Made by a program: the position numbers and the translations under genes. A DNA stretch of 64,000 nucleotides. Origin: Candidatus Hydrogenedentota bacterium. GTDB lineage: Bacteria > Hydrogenedentota > Hydrogenedentia > Hydrogenedentales > SLHB01. This document shows positions 9,321 to 17,052 of the stretch, piece by piece (the stretch's first letter is position 1; the number at the start of each line of letters is the position of its first letter). Location of the stretch: positions 44,831 through 108,830 of the forward strand of contig JABWCD010000019.1 in the NCBI GenBank assembly GCA_013359265.1, read 5' to 3'. Under the pieces are notes generated by a model that saw nothing but the letters and a program-made list of their open reading frames with translations, did no database searches and was not told the DNA's origin.

Positions 9321-9725
9321 CTATGGGGTGGAACACGCACCTTCGGGTTGCATGAGTTCAACGCGGTTCCCGAACGGATCGCGAAACTCGAAGCGCCTGC
9401 ATCCGGGAATCGGAACCTGTTCCTCGACCGTGACGCCGTGCTTCGGTAGGTATTCTCGCCAGTAATCCAGATTGCTGACGCGATAGGCGACGTGCGCCTT
9501 GGTCGCCCTACGGTCGACGCCGTTTTCTGTCCCCACGTGAACTTGCCGGTCGCCAACCCGGAGCCAGAAGCCGCCGCGTGGCTTCAACGCGTCGGGCTTT
9601 TCAATTTGCGGCAAACCCAGGATACCGCAATAGAACGCGATGCCATCCGCCTCCATACCTTTTGGGATGGTGATCTGGACGTGATCGACGCCGAGAACGG
9701 CGCGGTTCGACGGCGCGTTGCTCAC
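9321..9725 (-). CDS. VOC-family (glyoxalase/bleomycin-resistance-like) protein
   Basis: 134 aa, one VOC unit. It starts with [12 protein letters not shown] (metal-ligand His in the first strand), has the [11 protein letters not shown] turn, and ends with the [20 protein letters not shown] motif carrying the C-terminal Glu ligand. [13 protein letters not shown] is the third strand. The family includes glyoxalase I, dioxygenases and antibiotic-binding proteins; the substrate cannot be told from sequence. It overlaps the leuD stop by 4 bases (ATGA), so it is translationally coupled to leuD. Confidence 0.8.
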   Translation of the reverse strand: MSNAPSNRAVLGVDHVQITIPKGMEADGIAFYCGILGLPQIEKPDALKPRGGFWLRVGDRQVHVGTENGVDRRATKAHVAYRVSNLDYWREYLPKHGVTVEEQVPIPGCRRFEFRDPFGNRVELMQPEGACSTP

Positions 9726-10315
9726 GCGATCGCGTGCTCCTTCTCATACGCCGCGATTTTGTCTTCGTGGCGCAGCGTGAGGCCGACGGTGTCCCATCCG
9801 TTCAACAGGCATTCCTTCTTGAACGCGTCGAGTTCAAACGCAATCGTCGCCCCGTCCGGCGTCACGATCCTATTGTTAGGTAGATCGATCGTGAGTTGGT
9901 ATCCCTCCGTGGCGCGCACGTCCTTGAACAACTGCTCGATCGTCGCTTCCGGCAACCGGATTGGCAGCATGCCGTTGTTGAAACAATTGTTGTAGAAGAT
10001 GTCCGCGAACGACGGCGCCAGGATGCAACGGATACCATAGTCGAGCAGCGCCCATGGCGCGTGCTCGCGCGACGACCCGCACCCGAAGTTGTCTTTCGCC
10101 AGCAAGATGCTCGCGCCCTTGTACCGCGGCGCGTTCATCTCGAAGCCGGGATTCAATGAACCGTCCGCATTGAACCGCCAATCGAAAAACAGCGCGTCGT
10201 CAAACCCCGTCCGTCCGATGCGCTTCAAAAACTGCTTCGGAATGATCTGGTCCGTATCCACGTTCAGCGCCTCCAGCGGCGCGACAATTCCGGTTAATTT
10301 CACAAGCGACTGCAT
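9722..10315 (-). CDS. leuD: 3-isopropylmalate dehydratase small subunit
   Basis: 197 aa, standard length. It forms the swivelling domain that joins LeuC to isomerise 2- to 3-isopropylmalate in leucine biosynthesis. Recognisable: the [16 protein letters not shown] block (about residues 18-33), the [14 protein letters not shown] active-site loop and the [17 protein letters not shown] motif. A CGGAGA site precedes the ATG. It is separated from leuC, about 1.8 kb upstream on the same strand, by five small genes, whereas the two subunits are usually adjacent. Confidence 0.95.
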   Translation of the reverse strand: MQSLVKLTGIVAPLEALNVDTDQIIPKQFLKRIGRTGFDDALFFDWRFNADGSLNPGFEMNAPRYKGASILLAKDNFGCGSSREHAPWALLDYGIRCILAPSFADIFYNNCFNNGMLPIRLPEATIEQLFKDVRATEGYQLTIDLPNNRIVTPDGATIAFELDAFKKECLLNGWDTVGLTLRHEDKIAAYEKEHAIA

Positions 10316-10330
10316 TCTCTTATCTCCGAT

Positions 10331-10735
10331 TCATTCTGCTTCCAGCGTTTGTCGCGTCAGCCTTTCAATCTCTTCAAGAAACCCGGCCGCCGACTGGAAG
10401 GTTGTTGTTACGTTCTCTTAATCGACCACAATTAAATCTTCGTAGTCGCTATCCATACGATTTGCAGAAAGATGGTTGTAAAGCGCGCCACATTCTCTCG
10501 GCACTATGCCCGTATTGACAAAATCTCTGTTGAACAAAGAGCGAACGCCGGAGTGCTTCGCGGACGAAAGCCCGTGCGCTAACAGCAAAGCATTCACCGC
10601 GTAGAAGCACGCATAGTAAGTACGGTTCAAACAACCTGCCCAACTCTTGTTCTCCACGAGCACACGCGCTTCGTCGAGCGTCGCGTGTGCACGCTCAAGC
10701 CGGTACTCGATAATGGCCTTCTTCTCGGCAGTCAA
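10331..10735 (-). pseudogene. HEPN-domain protein (MNT-HEPN partner), truncated by an in-frame stop
   Basis: The open part codes 105 aa, from MTAEKKAIIEYRL to ...YEDLIVVD, then TAA at 10418-10420. The frame continues for 28 codons (ENVTTTFQSAAGFLEEIERL, then TRQTLEAE) to a TGA at 10331-10333. That tail is the expected last helix of PF05168-type HEPN proteins, and with it the protein would be 134 aa, the normal family length. The core helices (NRTYYACFYAVNALLLAHGL, AKHSGV) are intact. HEPN partners are RNase-type toxins restrained by the MNT nucleotidyltransferase; loss of the last helix probably weakens or abolishes function. The start overlaps the MNT stop by 4 bases. A sequencing error is the main alternative. 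Confidence 0.8.
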
Positions 10736-11046
10736 ATCGCGATGCCTTCCCGCGTTACGTTCTCATGGAACGGCATCGCGCGCCGAAGCGGGTCGTTCCA
10801 ATCATTTTCGTTATGGATCACGGTCGATATGACTTCGCCCACTTCTAGCTCAAGTTCGTACAAGCGCCACCGCAACTCGCGCTTCACCCGCCAGTCCACT
10901 GGAACACTCAACAAAACGAGGAAATCCCAATCCGAGTCGGGCTCCGCATTGCCCCGTGCGCGGCTGCCGTACAAGACCACCTTCGCATGCGCATCGAAGG
11001 CAAGCACGGCGTCCTTCACACGCTGCAGCAATTGTTCGCGCGTCAT
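10732..11046 (-). CDS. MNT-type nucleotidyltransferase (antitoxin of MNT-HEPN pair)
   Basis: 104 aa. Minimal nucleotidyltransferase fold with the signature VVLYGSRARGNAEPDSDWD (about residues 23-41): G-S plus the two metal-binding acidic residues of the DSDWD pair. In characterised MNT-HEPN (MntA-HepT-like) systems this protein modifies and neutralises the HEPN toxin. It overlaps both neighbours by 4 bases: its start with the stop of the AbiEii-like gene (11043-11046), and its stop with the HEPN start (10732-10735). This is a tightly coupled module on the minus strand between leuC and leuD. Confidence 0.85.
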   Translation of the reverse strand: MTREQLLQRVKDAVLAFDAHAKVVLYGSRARGNAEPDSDWDFLVLLSVPVDWRVKRELRWRLYELELEVGEVISTVIHNENDWNDPLRRAMPFHENVTREGIAI

Positions 11047-11525
11047 TTCCTTTTCTCGCTCTTCTTTACTTCCCGAAGTGCTCGATTAAGCTTCTCTACG
11101 TCCACCAGGTCCTGGGGCCTTCCGCTGTCCGTCTTCAACTGAATCAAATCTTCAAGTCCAACGAAATTGGCGTTCACGGAATCTAGTTTTCCGACGACTC
11201 GGTTGCGCCAAGCTTGTCTAAACGTCAATTGGCTTACGAGATCGGTGAATACTTCGATACAACGCGGCCGGAAGCCTAAACGCAGGATATTCTCCGGATC
11301 CATGAACTTCTCAACCGGATACGATACGTCCACTCCTTTGTAGAATTGCCTCAGCGCCGCCAAAACTTTTCGTGCATTCGGTTCGGTGCGGTCAATCCAA
11401 ATATCAAGGTCTTCTGTTGCGCGTGGACGAACGTGCTTTGCCAGCGCGTGCGCTCCCACGATGAGATACCGAACGCCGTTTGCGTTTAACGATGCGATGA
11501 ACTCTTCGTAGTCGCGGAATGCCAT
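11043..11525 (-). CDS. AbiEii/DUF6036-like nucleotidyltransferase
   Basis: 160 aa. N-terminal DYEEFIASLNANGVRYLIVGAHA, then RATEDLDIWID, the usual hG-[GA]-x-A ... T-x-D-[IL]-D nucleotidyltransferase pattern of DUF6036/AbiEii-type proteins (catalytic Asp pair in EDLDIWID). The C-terminal part (NANFVGLEDLIQLKTDSGRPQDLVDVEKL) is the family's conserved K-x-x-x-x-R-x-x-D-x-x-D segment. It is coupled by ATGA overlap to the MNT gene and overlaps the small gene upstream. These proteins are common as antitoxin-like or stand-alone genes; role here unproven. Confidence 0.8.
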   Translation of the reverse strand: MAFRDYEEFIASLNANGVRYLIVGAHALAKHVRPRATEDLDIWIDRTEPNARKVLAALRQFYKGVDVSYPVEKFMDPENILRLGFRPRCIEVFTDLVSQLTFRQAWRNRVVGKLDSVNANFVGLEDLIQLKTDSGRPQDLVDVEKLNRALREVKKSEKRK

Positions 11526-11700
11526 TCATCCCTCGAATTCTAAGGCAAACTTCCAGTGCTTCTTCTGTTGCCTTGAGCCGATCGTCCGGGCTCATGGAGT
11601 ACCAATAACGGAAGTCTTCCTCTTCCATTTCGTCCCATGAGACTTGTTGAATCGTCCACGTTCGACCATTTCGTTCTATATGCTGAATGTTTTTGGGCAT
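11404..11700 (-). CDS. Small protein upstream of AbiEii-like gene, with 122-base frame overlap
   Basis: 98 aa if translated to the first stop. The start at 11700 has GGGAGG upstream. The N-terminal 57 residues (HIERNGRTWTIQQVSWDEME, then SPDDRLKATEEALEVCL) look like a real small protein: the pattern SP-[DE]-[DE]-R-L-x-A is common in the short gene that precedes DUF6036-type nucleotidyltransferases. From about residue 58 the frame runs over the first 122 bases of the downstream gene in another frame and becomes Arg-rich. Either the overlap is genuine or a small indel removed the original stop. Function unknown. Confidence 0.5.
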   Translation of the reverse strand: MPKNIQHIERNGRTWTIQQVSWDEMEEEDFRYWYSMSPDDRLKATEEALEVCLRIRGMNGIPRLRRVHRIVKRKRRSVSHRGSARAGKARSSTRNRRP

Positions 11701-11714
11701 TGATGGCCTCCCGC

Positions 11715-12032
11715 CTACAACGGCGGCAGCGGCGGGTCCGGCGCTTCTCTCTTGGGCGGAACCGGAACACACAACGCGGATTCAACCGGCACGCCTGGCG
11801 GTCCAAAACCGCCGGAATCGCCATGCACGTTATTATAAATCGCTTCCCAGATAGATCTCGCAAGATCGGGTAATCGATTCCCGCCAAAAACGACGAGCAC
11901 TGCGGCAAGTATGTAGAGTAACTTCGGCTCCGTCCGATCTGGCAATATTTGCCATGGTCCAGTTGCAACGATTGCCAATACCAGCCCGGAAAAGACGCCA
12001 ATCAACGCGCCCATTGCTCTGCGTACGTTCAT
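11715..12032 (-). CDS. Small membrane protein with TatA-like hinge motif
   Basis: 105 aa. Two hydrophobic segments (about residues 6-26 and 38-50). The second runs into VVFGGNRLPDLARSIWEAI, which matches the TatA/B pattern of membrane helix, FG hinge, [KR]-L-P-[ED]-L and amphipathic helix. The C-terminus is Pro-rich (PPKREAPDPPLPPL). The start at 12032 has GGTGGAG 6 bases upstream; the upstream 27 codons are not used. True TatA has one N-terminal membrane helix and sits near tatC. This one has an extra helix and no tat neighbours, so it may be only TatA-like. It lies 14 bases upstream of the small AbiEii-associated gene and 49 bases after leuC. Confidence 0.6.
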   Translation of the reverse strand: MNVRRAMGALIGVFSGLVLAIVATGPWQILPDRTEPKLLYILAAVLVVFGGNRLPDLARSIWEAIYNNVHGDSGGFGPPGVPVESALCVPVPPKREAPDPPLPPL

Positions 12033-12081
12033 CGCATTCTCCACCGTCGATAGGATATTGGTGTCTTCTGTGTAGAATTTC

Positions 12082-13488
12082 TTAGTTATATTTCCAATTC
12101 CGAATGTCAACAAAATGCCCTGTGATCGCCGCCGCGACGGCCATGGCGGGACTGACCAGATGCGTGCGCCCGCCCTTGCCCTGTCTACCTTCGAAGTTGC
12201 GGTTCGACGTAGACGCGCAACGGTCGCCGGGGTTCAATCGGTCGTCGTTCATCGCGAGGCACATCGAACAGCCTGCCTCGCGCCACTCGAATCCCGCTTC
12301 CTTGAACACCTGGTCGAGGCCTTCCTTCTCTGCCTCTTCCTTCACCTGATGCGAACCGGGCACGACCAGCGCCTGATCGATGCTGGGCGCGACCTTGTAG
12401 CCCTTCACCACCTTCGCCGCCGCGCGCAGATCCTCCAAGCGCCCGTTCGTGCACGAACCGAAAAACATCTTGTTAATCGTCACCGCCGTCAGCGGCACGC
12501 CTTCATCGAGGCCCATGTATTGAAGGGCCTTCTCAGCGGACAGGCGCGTGTTCGCGTCGTTAATCTCGTGCAACACCGGCGTCTTGCCGGACACACCCGC
12601 GACCATACCCGGCGATGTGCCCCACGTGACCTGCGGCTCGATGTCTTTGGCGTGCAGTTCGATGACTGTGTCGTATGCGCATCCGGGATCGGACGCCCAT
12701 TGCGCCCATTTCTCGACCAGCTTTTCATGCGGCCGGCCATTCAAGTACTCGCGCCCTTTCAGGTACGCGAACGTTTTCTCGTCCGGCGAAATAAGCCCGG
12801 CGCGCGCGCCGCCTTCGATTGACATGTTGCACACCGTCATCCGGCCTTCCATGCTCAACGAGCGAATCACGTCGCCGGTGTATTCGATCACGTAGCCCGT
12901 GCCGCCCGCCGTGCCTATCTTGCCGATGATCGCGAGGATGACGTCTTTTGCCGTTATGCCGTTCGGCAGCACACCGTTCACACGCACTTCCATCGTCTTC
13001 GACTTCTTCTGCAGCAGCGTCTGCGTCGCGAGCACGTGCTCGACCTCGCTTGTGCCGATGCCGAACGCAAGCGCGCCGAACGCGCCGTGCGTGGACGTAT
13101 GCGAATCGCCGCACACGATCGTGAACCCCGGCTGCGTCAGACCCAGTTCCGGGCCAATCACGTGGACAATCCCGTTGCGCCGGTCCTTCATGTCGAAGCA
13201 CGCGATACTGAACTCGTCGCAGTTGTTCTTCAACGTCTCAACCTGCAAGCGCGACATCTCGTCGCGGATCGGCTGCGAGCGGTCCGTCGTCGGGATGTTG
13301 TGATCCATCGTCGCGAAGGTCAGCTCCGGCCGCCGCACCGTGCGCCCCGCCAGCCGCAATCCCTCGAACGCCTGTGGCGACGTCACCTCATGCACGTAAT
13401 GCCGATCGATGTAAAGAATCGCGTCCTTCCCCGGCTCTTCCAAGACCAGGTGTGCGTCCCATATTTTTTCGTAGATGTTCTTCGGCAT
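12082..13488 (-). CDS. leuC: 3-isopropylmalate dehydratase large subunit
   Basis: 468 aa, standard length. Aconitase-family catalytic subunit carrying a 4Fe-4S cluster. The ligand regions GSCTNGR and CSMCLAMN are present, as are [17 protein letters not shown] (here [20 protein letters not shown]), PVLHEI and the [21 protein letters not shown] end. The start is taken as the ATG at 13488 ([10 protein letters not shown]); an in-frame TTG at 13500 has no properly spaced ribosome-binding site. Works with LeuD in leucine synthesis. The gene encoding LeuD is downstream on the same strand after an insertion of small genes. Confidence 0.95.
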   Translation of the reverse strand: MPKNIYEKIWDAHLVLEEPGKDAILYIDRHYVHEVTSPQAFEGLRLAGRTVRRPELTFATMDHNIPTTDRSQPIRDEMSRLQVETLKNNCDEFSIACFDMKDRRNGIVHVIGPELGLTQPGFTIVCGDSHTSTHGAFGALAFGIGTSEVEHVLATQTLLQKKSKTMEVRVNGVLPNGITAKDVILAIIGKIGTAGGTGYVIEYTGDVIRSLSMEGRMTVCNMSIEGGARAGLISPDEKTFAYLKGREYLNGRPHEKLVEKWAQWASDPGCAYDTVIELHAKDIEPQVTWGTSPGMVAGVSGKTPVLHEINDANTRLSAEKALQYMGLDEGVPLTAVTINKMFFGSCTNGRLEDLRAAAKVVKGYKVAPSIDQALVVPGSHQVKEEAEKEGLDQVFKEAGFEWREAGCSMCLAMNDDRLNPGDRCASTSNRNFEGRQGKGGRTHLVSPAMAVAAAITGHFVDIRNWKYN

Positions 13489-13537
13489 AACTACAACCAA
13501 CCTCTATCTATTAGGCACCGTATGCGCTGTTTCTTCG

Positions 13538-14293
13538 CTACTTCGACAATTTGAACTGGTAATGATACTTCTGCTCATTGCCTGCTTCATTAAGCACGAT
13601 ATCCATCAAGACCTTCTTCGCGCGCCAAGACTGATACGAGAAAACCACGGCGGTCTTGCTCTTCGGCGGAATCGTAAGAACCGGCCATGCCGTTGCATCG
13701 CTCGGACCCGGTTGCTTCTCCTGGAACAGCAGCACATCCCCGTCAATTACCTTAACGTCCATCGGATTTCCGTCGGTTATCTTAACCGTTTCGGTCTTAC
13801 CATCGAGCCTTTGCGTCACTTCATACGGCCTAACCGGATCGCTTCCTTGATCCAGACTAAGCATGATGCATTGACCGGTATCGATCTCTATTTCATGGTC
13901 CGAATCGTTTTCGAATGCCCAGACGCTCATGCACCAACTCCAACTGTATGTCTCGGTGTGTATGTGCTCGACAGTCACCGGTCCGGCCGATACACGCGCC
14001 GTTTTGAGTCCGGCCAATCTGGGTATAACTTCTGGTATTCCAAACTCAGCGAGAGAAGTCAGTTCTCCTCCAGAACTTCCCTTGGACGACTTAGGGCGCT
14101 TGAACATTTCGACTCGGGTATTGGCATCTTTCAACACATCGGAGAGCGCGATAAACTCCACAACTTGATACAGGATCGACTTCGGTGTGCAACTCGTCAC
14201 AAGTACAAGGCACGCCAGCAGCGCAAACACAAGGTGACTGCGCTTCGCTTGCGCAATGCTATATGCGCGTAATAATGCGACCCATTTTATCAA
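13538..14293 (-). CDS. Lipoprotein of unknown function
   Basis: 251 aa with a lipoprotein signal: a hydrophobic stretch SHLVFALLACLVLVTSC and lipobox VTS-C at about residue 35, preceded by a long positively charged n-region. The mature part is beta-rich and resembles surface-exposed domains (HTETYSWSWCMSVWAFENDS, VLTIPPKSKTAVVFSYQSW). It ends with a charged segment (NEQKYHYQFKLSK). No family recognised. It lies 50 bases upstream of leuC on the same strand, so it could share its message, though no functional link is evident. Confidence 0.65.
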   Translation of the reverse strand: MIKWVALLRAYSIAQAKRSHLVFALLACLVLVTSCTPKSILYQVVEFIALSDVLKDANTRVEMFKRPKSSKGSSGGELTSLAEFGIPEVIPRLAGLKTARVSAGPVTVEHIHTETYSWSWCMSVWAFENDSDHEIEIDTGQCIMLSLDQGSDPVRPYEVTQRLDGKTETVKITDGNPMDVKVIDGDVLLFQEKQPGPSDATAWPVLTIPPKSKTAVVFSYQSWRAKKVLMDIVLNEAGNEQKYHYQFKLSK

Positions 14294-14323
14294 CGTGGTG
14301 TGTCCTCTAATTATTCGCTACCG

Positions 14324-16099
14324 CTATTCCACACCATACGCGCCAATCACATTTCCTTGTCCATCAACCACGACCAACTTCTTTCCCTGGCCGATCGGCA
14401 CCGACTTACCGCCAATACTGATAACACTTTTCGCGATGGTGAAATTCACGGTACCGAACTGCACGGCGGAGACGCCCTTTGCGTATTCGTAGTTGAACAG
14501 GCTGTTGCCGGTGCCGCTCTTACCGCCGGCGGGCAGGCGGTCGTCGGACGAGATGATGACGCCACCGCCGCGGGATTCGTCGTCAAATTTCATGCCTTGC
14601 ACCGCGATGCGCACGTCGCCGAGGTCGGTGATGCCGTAGCCGTTCTTCGAGTACGTCTCGCGCGTTGCGGTGGCCTGTCCCTTACCCGTTGACGATTTCG
14701 TGCTGAGATCGACGGCGGTTTTGAAGGGCATTTTGGCCAGCTTGCGCGCTTCCGGGTCCATGTCCGATGCCGGTTGCACGTCATACTGCACGTCCGTGGG
14801 GGCGGCCATCGCCAGTTGCTCGGGCGGCAATGCGGGTTCGGCGGGTTCGGTGGACGCGCCAGCCGCGTCTGACGCGCCGGTCTGGTCCGGCGCTTCTGAC
14901 GCGCCGGGTTTCTTGCCGCCGACGAGACCGAAGGTCATGCGGCTCATCAGCGTGCGCTTTTCCTTGGGTTCCTCTCCGGCAGTGGATTCTTCATCCGGCG
15001 CCGATTCGGCTTCCGCCGGTTCCGGTTGCGCGTCAGTTTCCGGCGCCGGTGTATCCATTGCCGGCTGTTCCGTGGCGGCGGGCGCCGCCGCGTCCGTCGA
15101 TTCGGCAGGCGCTTCCGGCGCGTCGGACTTCTTGCCGCCCGCCAGACCAAAGGTCATGCGGCTCATCAGGGACCGCTTCTCTTTGGGCTGGTCGTCCGAG
15201 GCCGCTTCTTCGGCTTGTTTCGCTTCGGCCTTGGCTTGTTCTTGTTGTTCCTTCTCGGCGCGTTCTGCGTCGCGCCTTGCCTGTTTCTCGGCATCCCGTT
15301 GTTCTTTTTCCGCACGCTTCGCGGCCTTCTCATCTTCTTTGGCTGGCCCTTCGGCCGGCGGAGGCGTCGTCGCAGTGGATTCAGTCGACGAAGTTGTGGT
15401 TCCGGACTGACCGGACGTGTCTGTCTCGCGGCCTTCCTTGCCGCCGACAAGACCGAAGGTCATCCGGCTCATCAGCGTACGTTTCTCACCAGTGCCTTCG
15501 GAATCTTCCGATCGCGTCGCTCCTGCCTTTGCTTCGTCCTTTTCGGCGCGCGCAGCCGCCTTCTCCTGTTCCTTCTGCTCCTTGGCGGCGAGTTTTTCTT
15601 CGCGTTTGCGGGTTTCTTCTTCCTGTTCCTGTTGGCGCTTGGCGGCCTTGGCATCGCGCTTTGCCTGCTCGCGTGCTTGTTTCTCTTGCCGCTCCCGTTC
15701 CCTCTCAGCGGATTTCGCGTCGGCTTCCGCCTGCTTGTCGGCGTCCGGTTGTTTATCGCCGCCGACGAGGCCGAAGGTCATGCGGCTCATCAGGCCGGGC
15801 CTGTCTTCGCTCTGTTTCTCCTCTTTCGCGGCAGCCTTGCGCGCCTTTTCTTCCTCTTTGGCGGCGCGTTTTTCCGCTTCCCGCTGTTGCTTCTCTTCCT
15901 TCTCGCGCGCTTTGCGTTCGGCCTTGGTTTCCTGCGCGGCGTCGGCCTGTTGGACGTCGGACTGCTCGCTGCCGCCAATCAGCCCAAACGTGGCCTTGTT
16001 CATGACGTTTTTCGTGCTGGCGCAACCGGCAACAATGACACCAATCGCGCATAACACAACAAACGCACGCACGGTCCAATTGTTCATAGATGCCTTCAT
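14324..16099 (-). CDS. Coiled-coil lipoprotein with five copies of an (MSRM)TFGLVGG motif
   Basis: 591 aa. The lipobox VAG-C (Cys about residue 26) predicts a lipid-anchored envelope protein. The short motif NKATFGLIGG occurs at about 34-43, then LMSRMTFGLVGG or a near-identical variant at about 103, 209, 311 and 384. The first three gaps are filled by highly charged Ala/Lys/Glu segments (probable coiled coil), later ones by Ala/Pro/Glu-rich linkers. The C-terminal domain (from about residue 447, DPEARKLAKMPFKTAVD) ends in a beta-rich segment (VSAVQFGTVNFTIAKSVISI; GKKLVVVDGQGNVIGAYGVE). The start could also be the ATG at 16087, which has GAAGG spaced well. No known family recognised; the regular hydrophobic motif may contact membrane or a partner. 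Confidence 0.8.
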   Translation of the reverse strand: MKASMNNWTVRAFVVLCAIGVIVAGCASTKNVMNKATFGLIGGSEQSDVQQADAAQETKAERKAREKEEKQQREAEKRAAKEEEKARKAAAKEEKQSEDRPGLMSRMTFGLVGGDKQPDADKQAEADAKSAERERERQEKQAREQAKRDAKAAKRQQEQEEETRKREEKLAAKEQKEQEKAAARAEKDEAKAGATRSEDSEGTGEKRTLMSRMTFGLVGGKEGRETDTSGQSGTTTSSTESTATTPPPAEGPAKEDEKAAKRAEKEQRDAEKQARRDAERAEKEQQEQAKAEAKQAEEAASDDQPKEKRSLMSRMTFGLAGGKKSDAPEAPAESTDAAAPAATEQPAMDTPAPETDAQPEPAEAESAPDEESTAGEEPKEKRTLMSRMTFGLVGGKKPGASEAPDQTGASDAAGASTEPAEPALPPEQLAMAAPTDVQYDVQPASDMDPEARKLAKMPFKTAVDLSTKSSTGKGQATATRETYSKNGYGITDLGDVRIAVQGMKFDDESRGGGVIISSDDRLPAGGKSGTGNSLFNYEYAKGVSAVQFGTVNFTIAKSVISIGGKSVPIGQGKKLVVVDGQGNVIGAYGVE

Positions 16100-16163
16100 A
16101 TCGAATCCAACCCCCGAATTGTTCTAAATACCCTCTGAAACATTTCGGCGAAACGTCCCTGCC

Positions 16164-16817
16164 TTACGCGTTGTACTTCCGCAGCACGTCATCGAGCGCT
16201 TCCCGCAGCAGGACCGCCTCACCGACGCCCATCCGTTTCGCGAGCCGCGAGAGGCCCGCCAACTGGCCCTGGGTGAAATGGCTTGTCTTCGTCACCATGC
16301 GCTCTTCGCGCGCCAGACAGACCTTGTTGCGCCCGCCCGCCTTCGCGCGGTAAAGGGCCTCGCTTGCCTTTCGGACGATATCCACGCACGCCGCGCCGTC
16401 GTCGGGAAAGGACGCCACACCCGCACTCACGGTAAGCGAGAATTTTACCGCTTGATCGCGGGAGTAAACAATCCGTTCGCCTTCCAGTGCGCGACGCGCC
16501 GTCTCGGACAGTAGAAAGGCTTCCTCTTTTTCGACACCCGGGAGAATGGCCGCAAAGGCGTCTCCCCCATAACGAACGATTTCCGCGCGTTCGCCCATCG
16601 AGTCCGCCAATGCCTGTCCCATCCAGTCTATGACCGCGTCCCCACCATCGCGTCCTTGGCCCTCATTTAACTTGCCAAAGAGGTCGATATCGAAAAGCGA
16701 CATTGCCAGCGGCGCATTGGCTTTTTGGGCAGTCGCGAGAGCAATCTCAAACGCGGCCACGAATCGTTCGTGGTGCGGAGACGCTGGGGGGCGTTTTGTT
16801 GTCGGGGCGGATACCAT
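16164..16817 (-). CDS. Degenerate GGDEF domain fused to a ribbon-helix-helix domain
   Basis: 217 aa. Residues about 15-170 form a GGDEF fold: SLFDIDLFGKLNEGQGRDGGD (equivalent of DIDhFKxhND..GHxxGD), then YGGDAFAAILPG at 82-93 where the signature reads GGDAF, and the SAGVASFP and ALYRAKAGGRN motifs. The missing Glu normally binds metal, so cyclase activity is unlikely. The last 40 aa (KTSHFTQGQLAGLSRLAKRM, then VGEAVLLREALDDVL) match the strand-helix-helix pattern of RHH DNA-binding domains. No sensor domain. Inferred role: a nucleotide-responsive or simply dimerising transcription regulator. No ribosome-binding site precedes the ATG; a near-consensus promoter predicts a leaderless message. 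Confidence 0.75.
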   Translation of the reverse strand: MVSAPTTKRPPASPHHERFVAAFEIALATAQKANAPLAMSLFDIDLFGKLNEGQGRDGGDAVIDWMGQALADSMGERAEIVRYGGDAFAAILPGVEKEEAFLLSETARRALEGERIVYSRDQAVKFSLTVSAGVASFPDDGAACVDIVRKASEALYRAKAGGRNKVCLAREERMVTKTSHFTQGQLAGLSRLAKRMGVGEAVLLREALDDVLRKYNA

Positions 16818-16823
16818 GGAGGA

Positions 16824-16853
16824 TTTATACCACTTCGATCATACATCTGTCAA
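16824..16853 (-). promoter_or_regulatory. Near-consensus promoter, predicted leaderless start of GGDAF-RHH gene
   Basis: Read on the minus strand: TTGACA (16848-16853), 18 bases, TATAAA (16824-16829). The expected transcription start, about 7 bases after the -10 box, falls at 16817, which is the A of the ATG. The bases between -10 box and ATG (TCCTCC) are not a ribosome-binding site. Hexamers are seen directly; the start site is inferred. Confidence 0.6.
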
Positions 16854-16929
16854 CATATGTATAGACAAAGTATTATGTATCTTGCAGCTAATAGCTAGTC
16901 AAACGATATCTAATACACAATGTATAGAC
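16841..16929. promoter_or_regulatory. Cluster of ATGTAT/ATACAT sites in the divergent control region
   Basis: ATACAT at 16841-16846 and ATGTAT at 16857-16862 form an inverted pair that straddles the -35 box of the GGDAF-RHH promoter. ATGTAT recurs at 16875-16880. The 10-mer ATGTATAGAC occurs at 16857-16866 and 16920-16929, exactly 63 bases apart. RHH proteins typically bind short repeated sites in their own promoter, so this is a plausible operator array. AT-rich background makes chance matches possible. Confidence 0.35.
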
Positions 16930-16992
16930 TCTTAATAGTATGCATTCATCGTTCCGCGTAATAGATGCTGCGTATGGGAAAGAATGGAACTG

Positions 16993-17021
16993 TTGCCTCT
17001 TGAGATAGTTGTATATAGAAT
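16993..17021 (+). promoter_or_regulatory. Candidate promoter for the SLBB-HhH gene
   Basis: TTGCCT at 16993-16998 and TAGAAT at 17016-17021, 17 bases apart, followed by GGAGGGG and the ATG at 17053. If correct, it excludes the longer reading frame beginning at 16984 and supports the 17053 start. Confidence 0.4.
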
Positions 17022-17052
17022 TACGCCGCGCGCGGAGGGGAAAGCATCGGCC

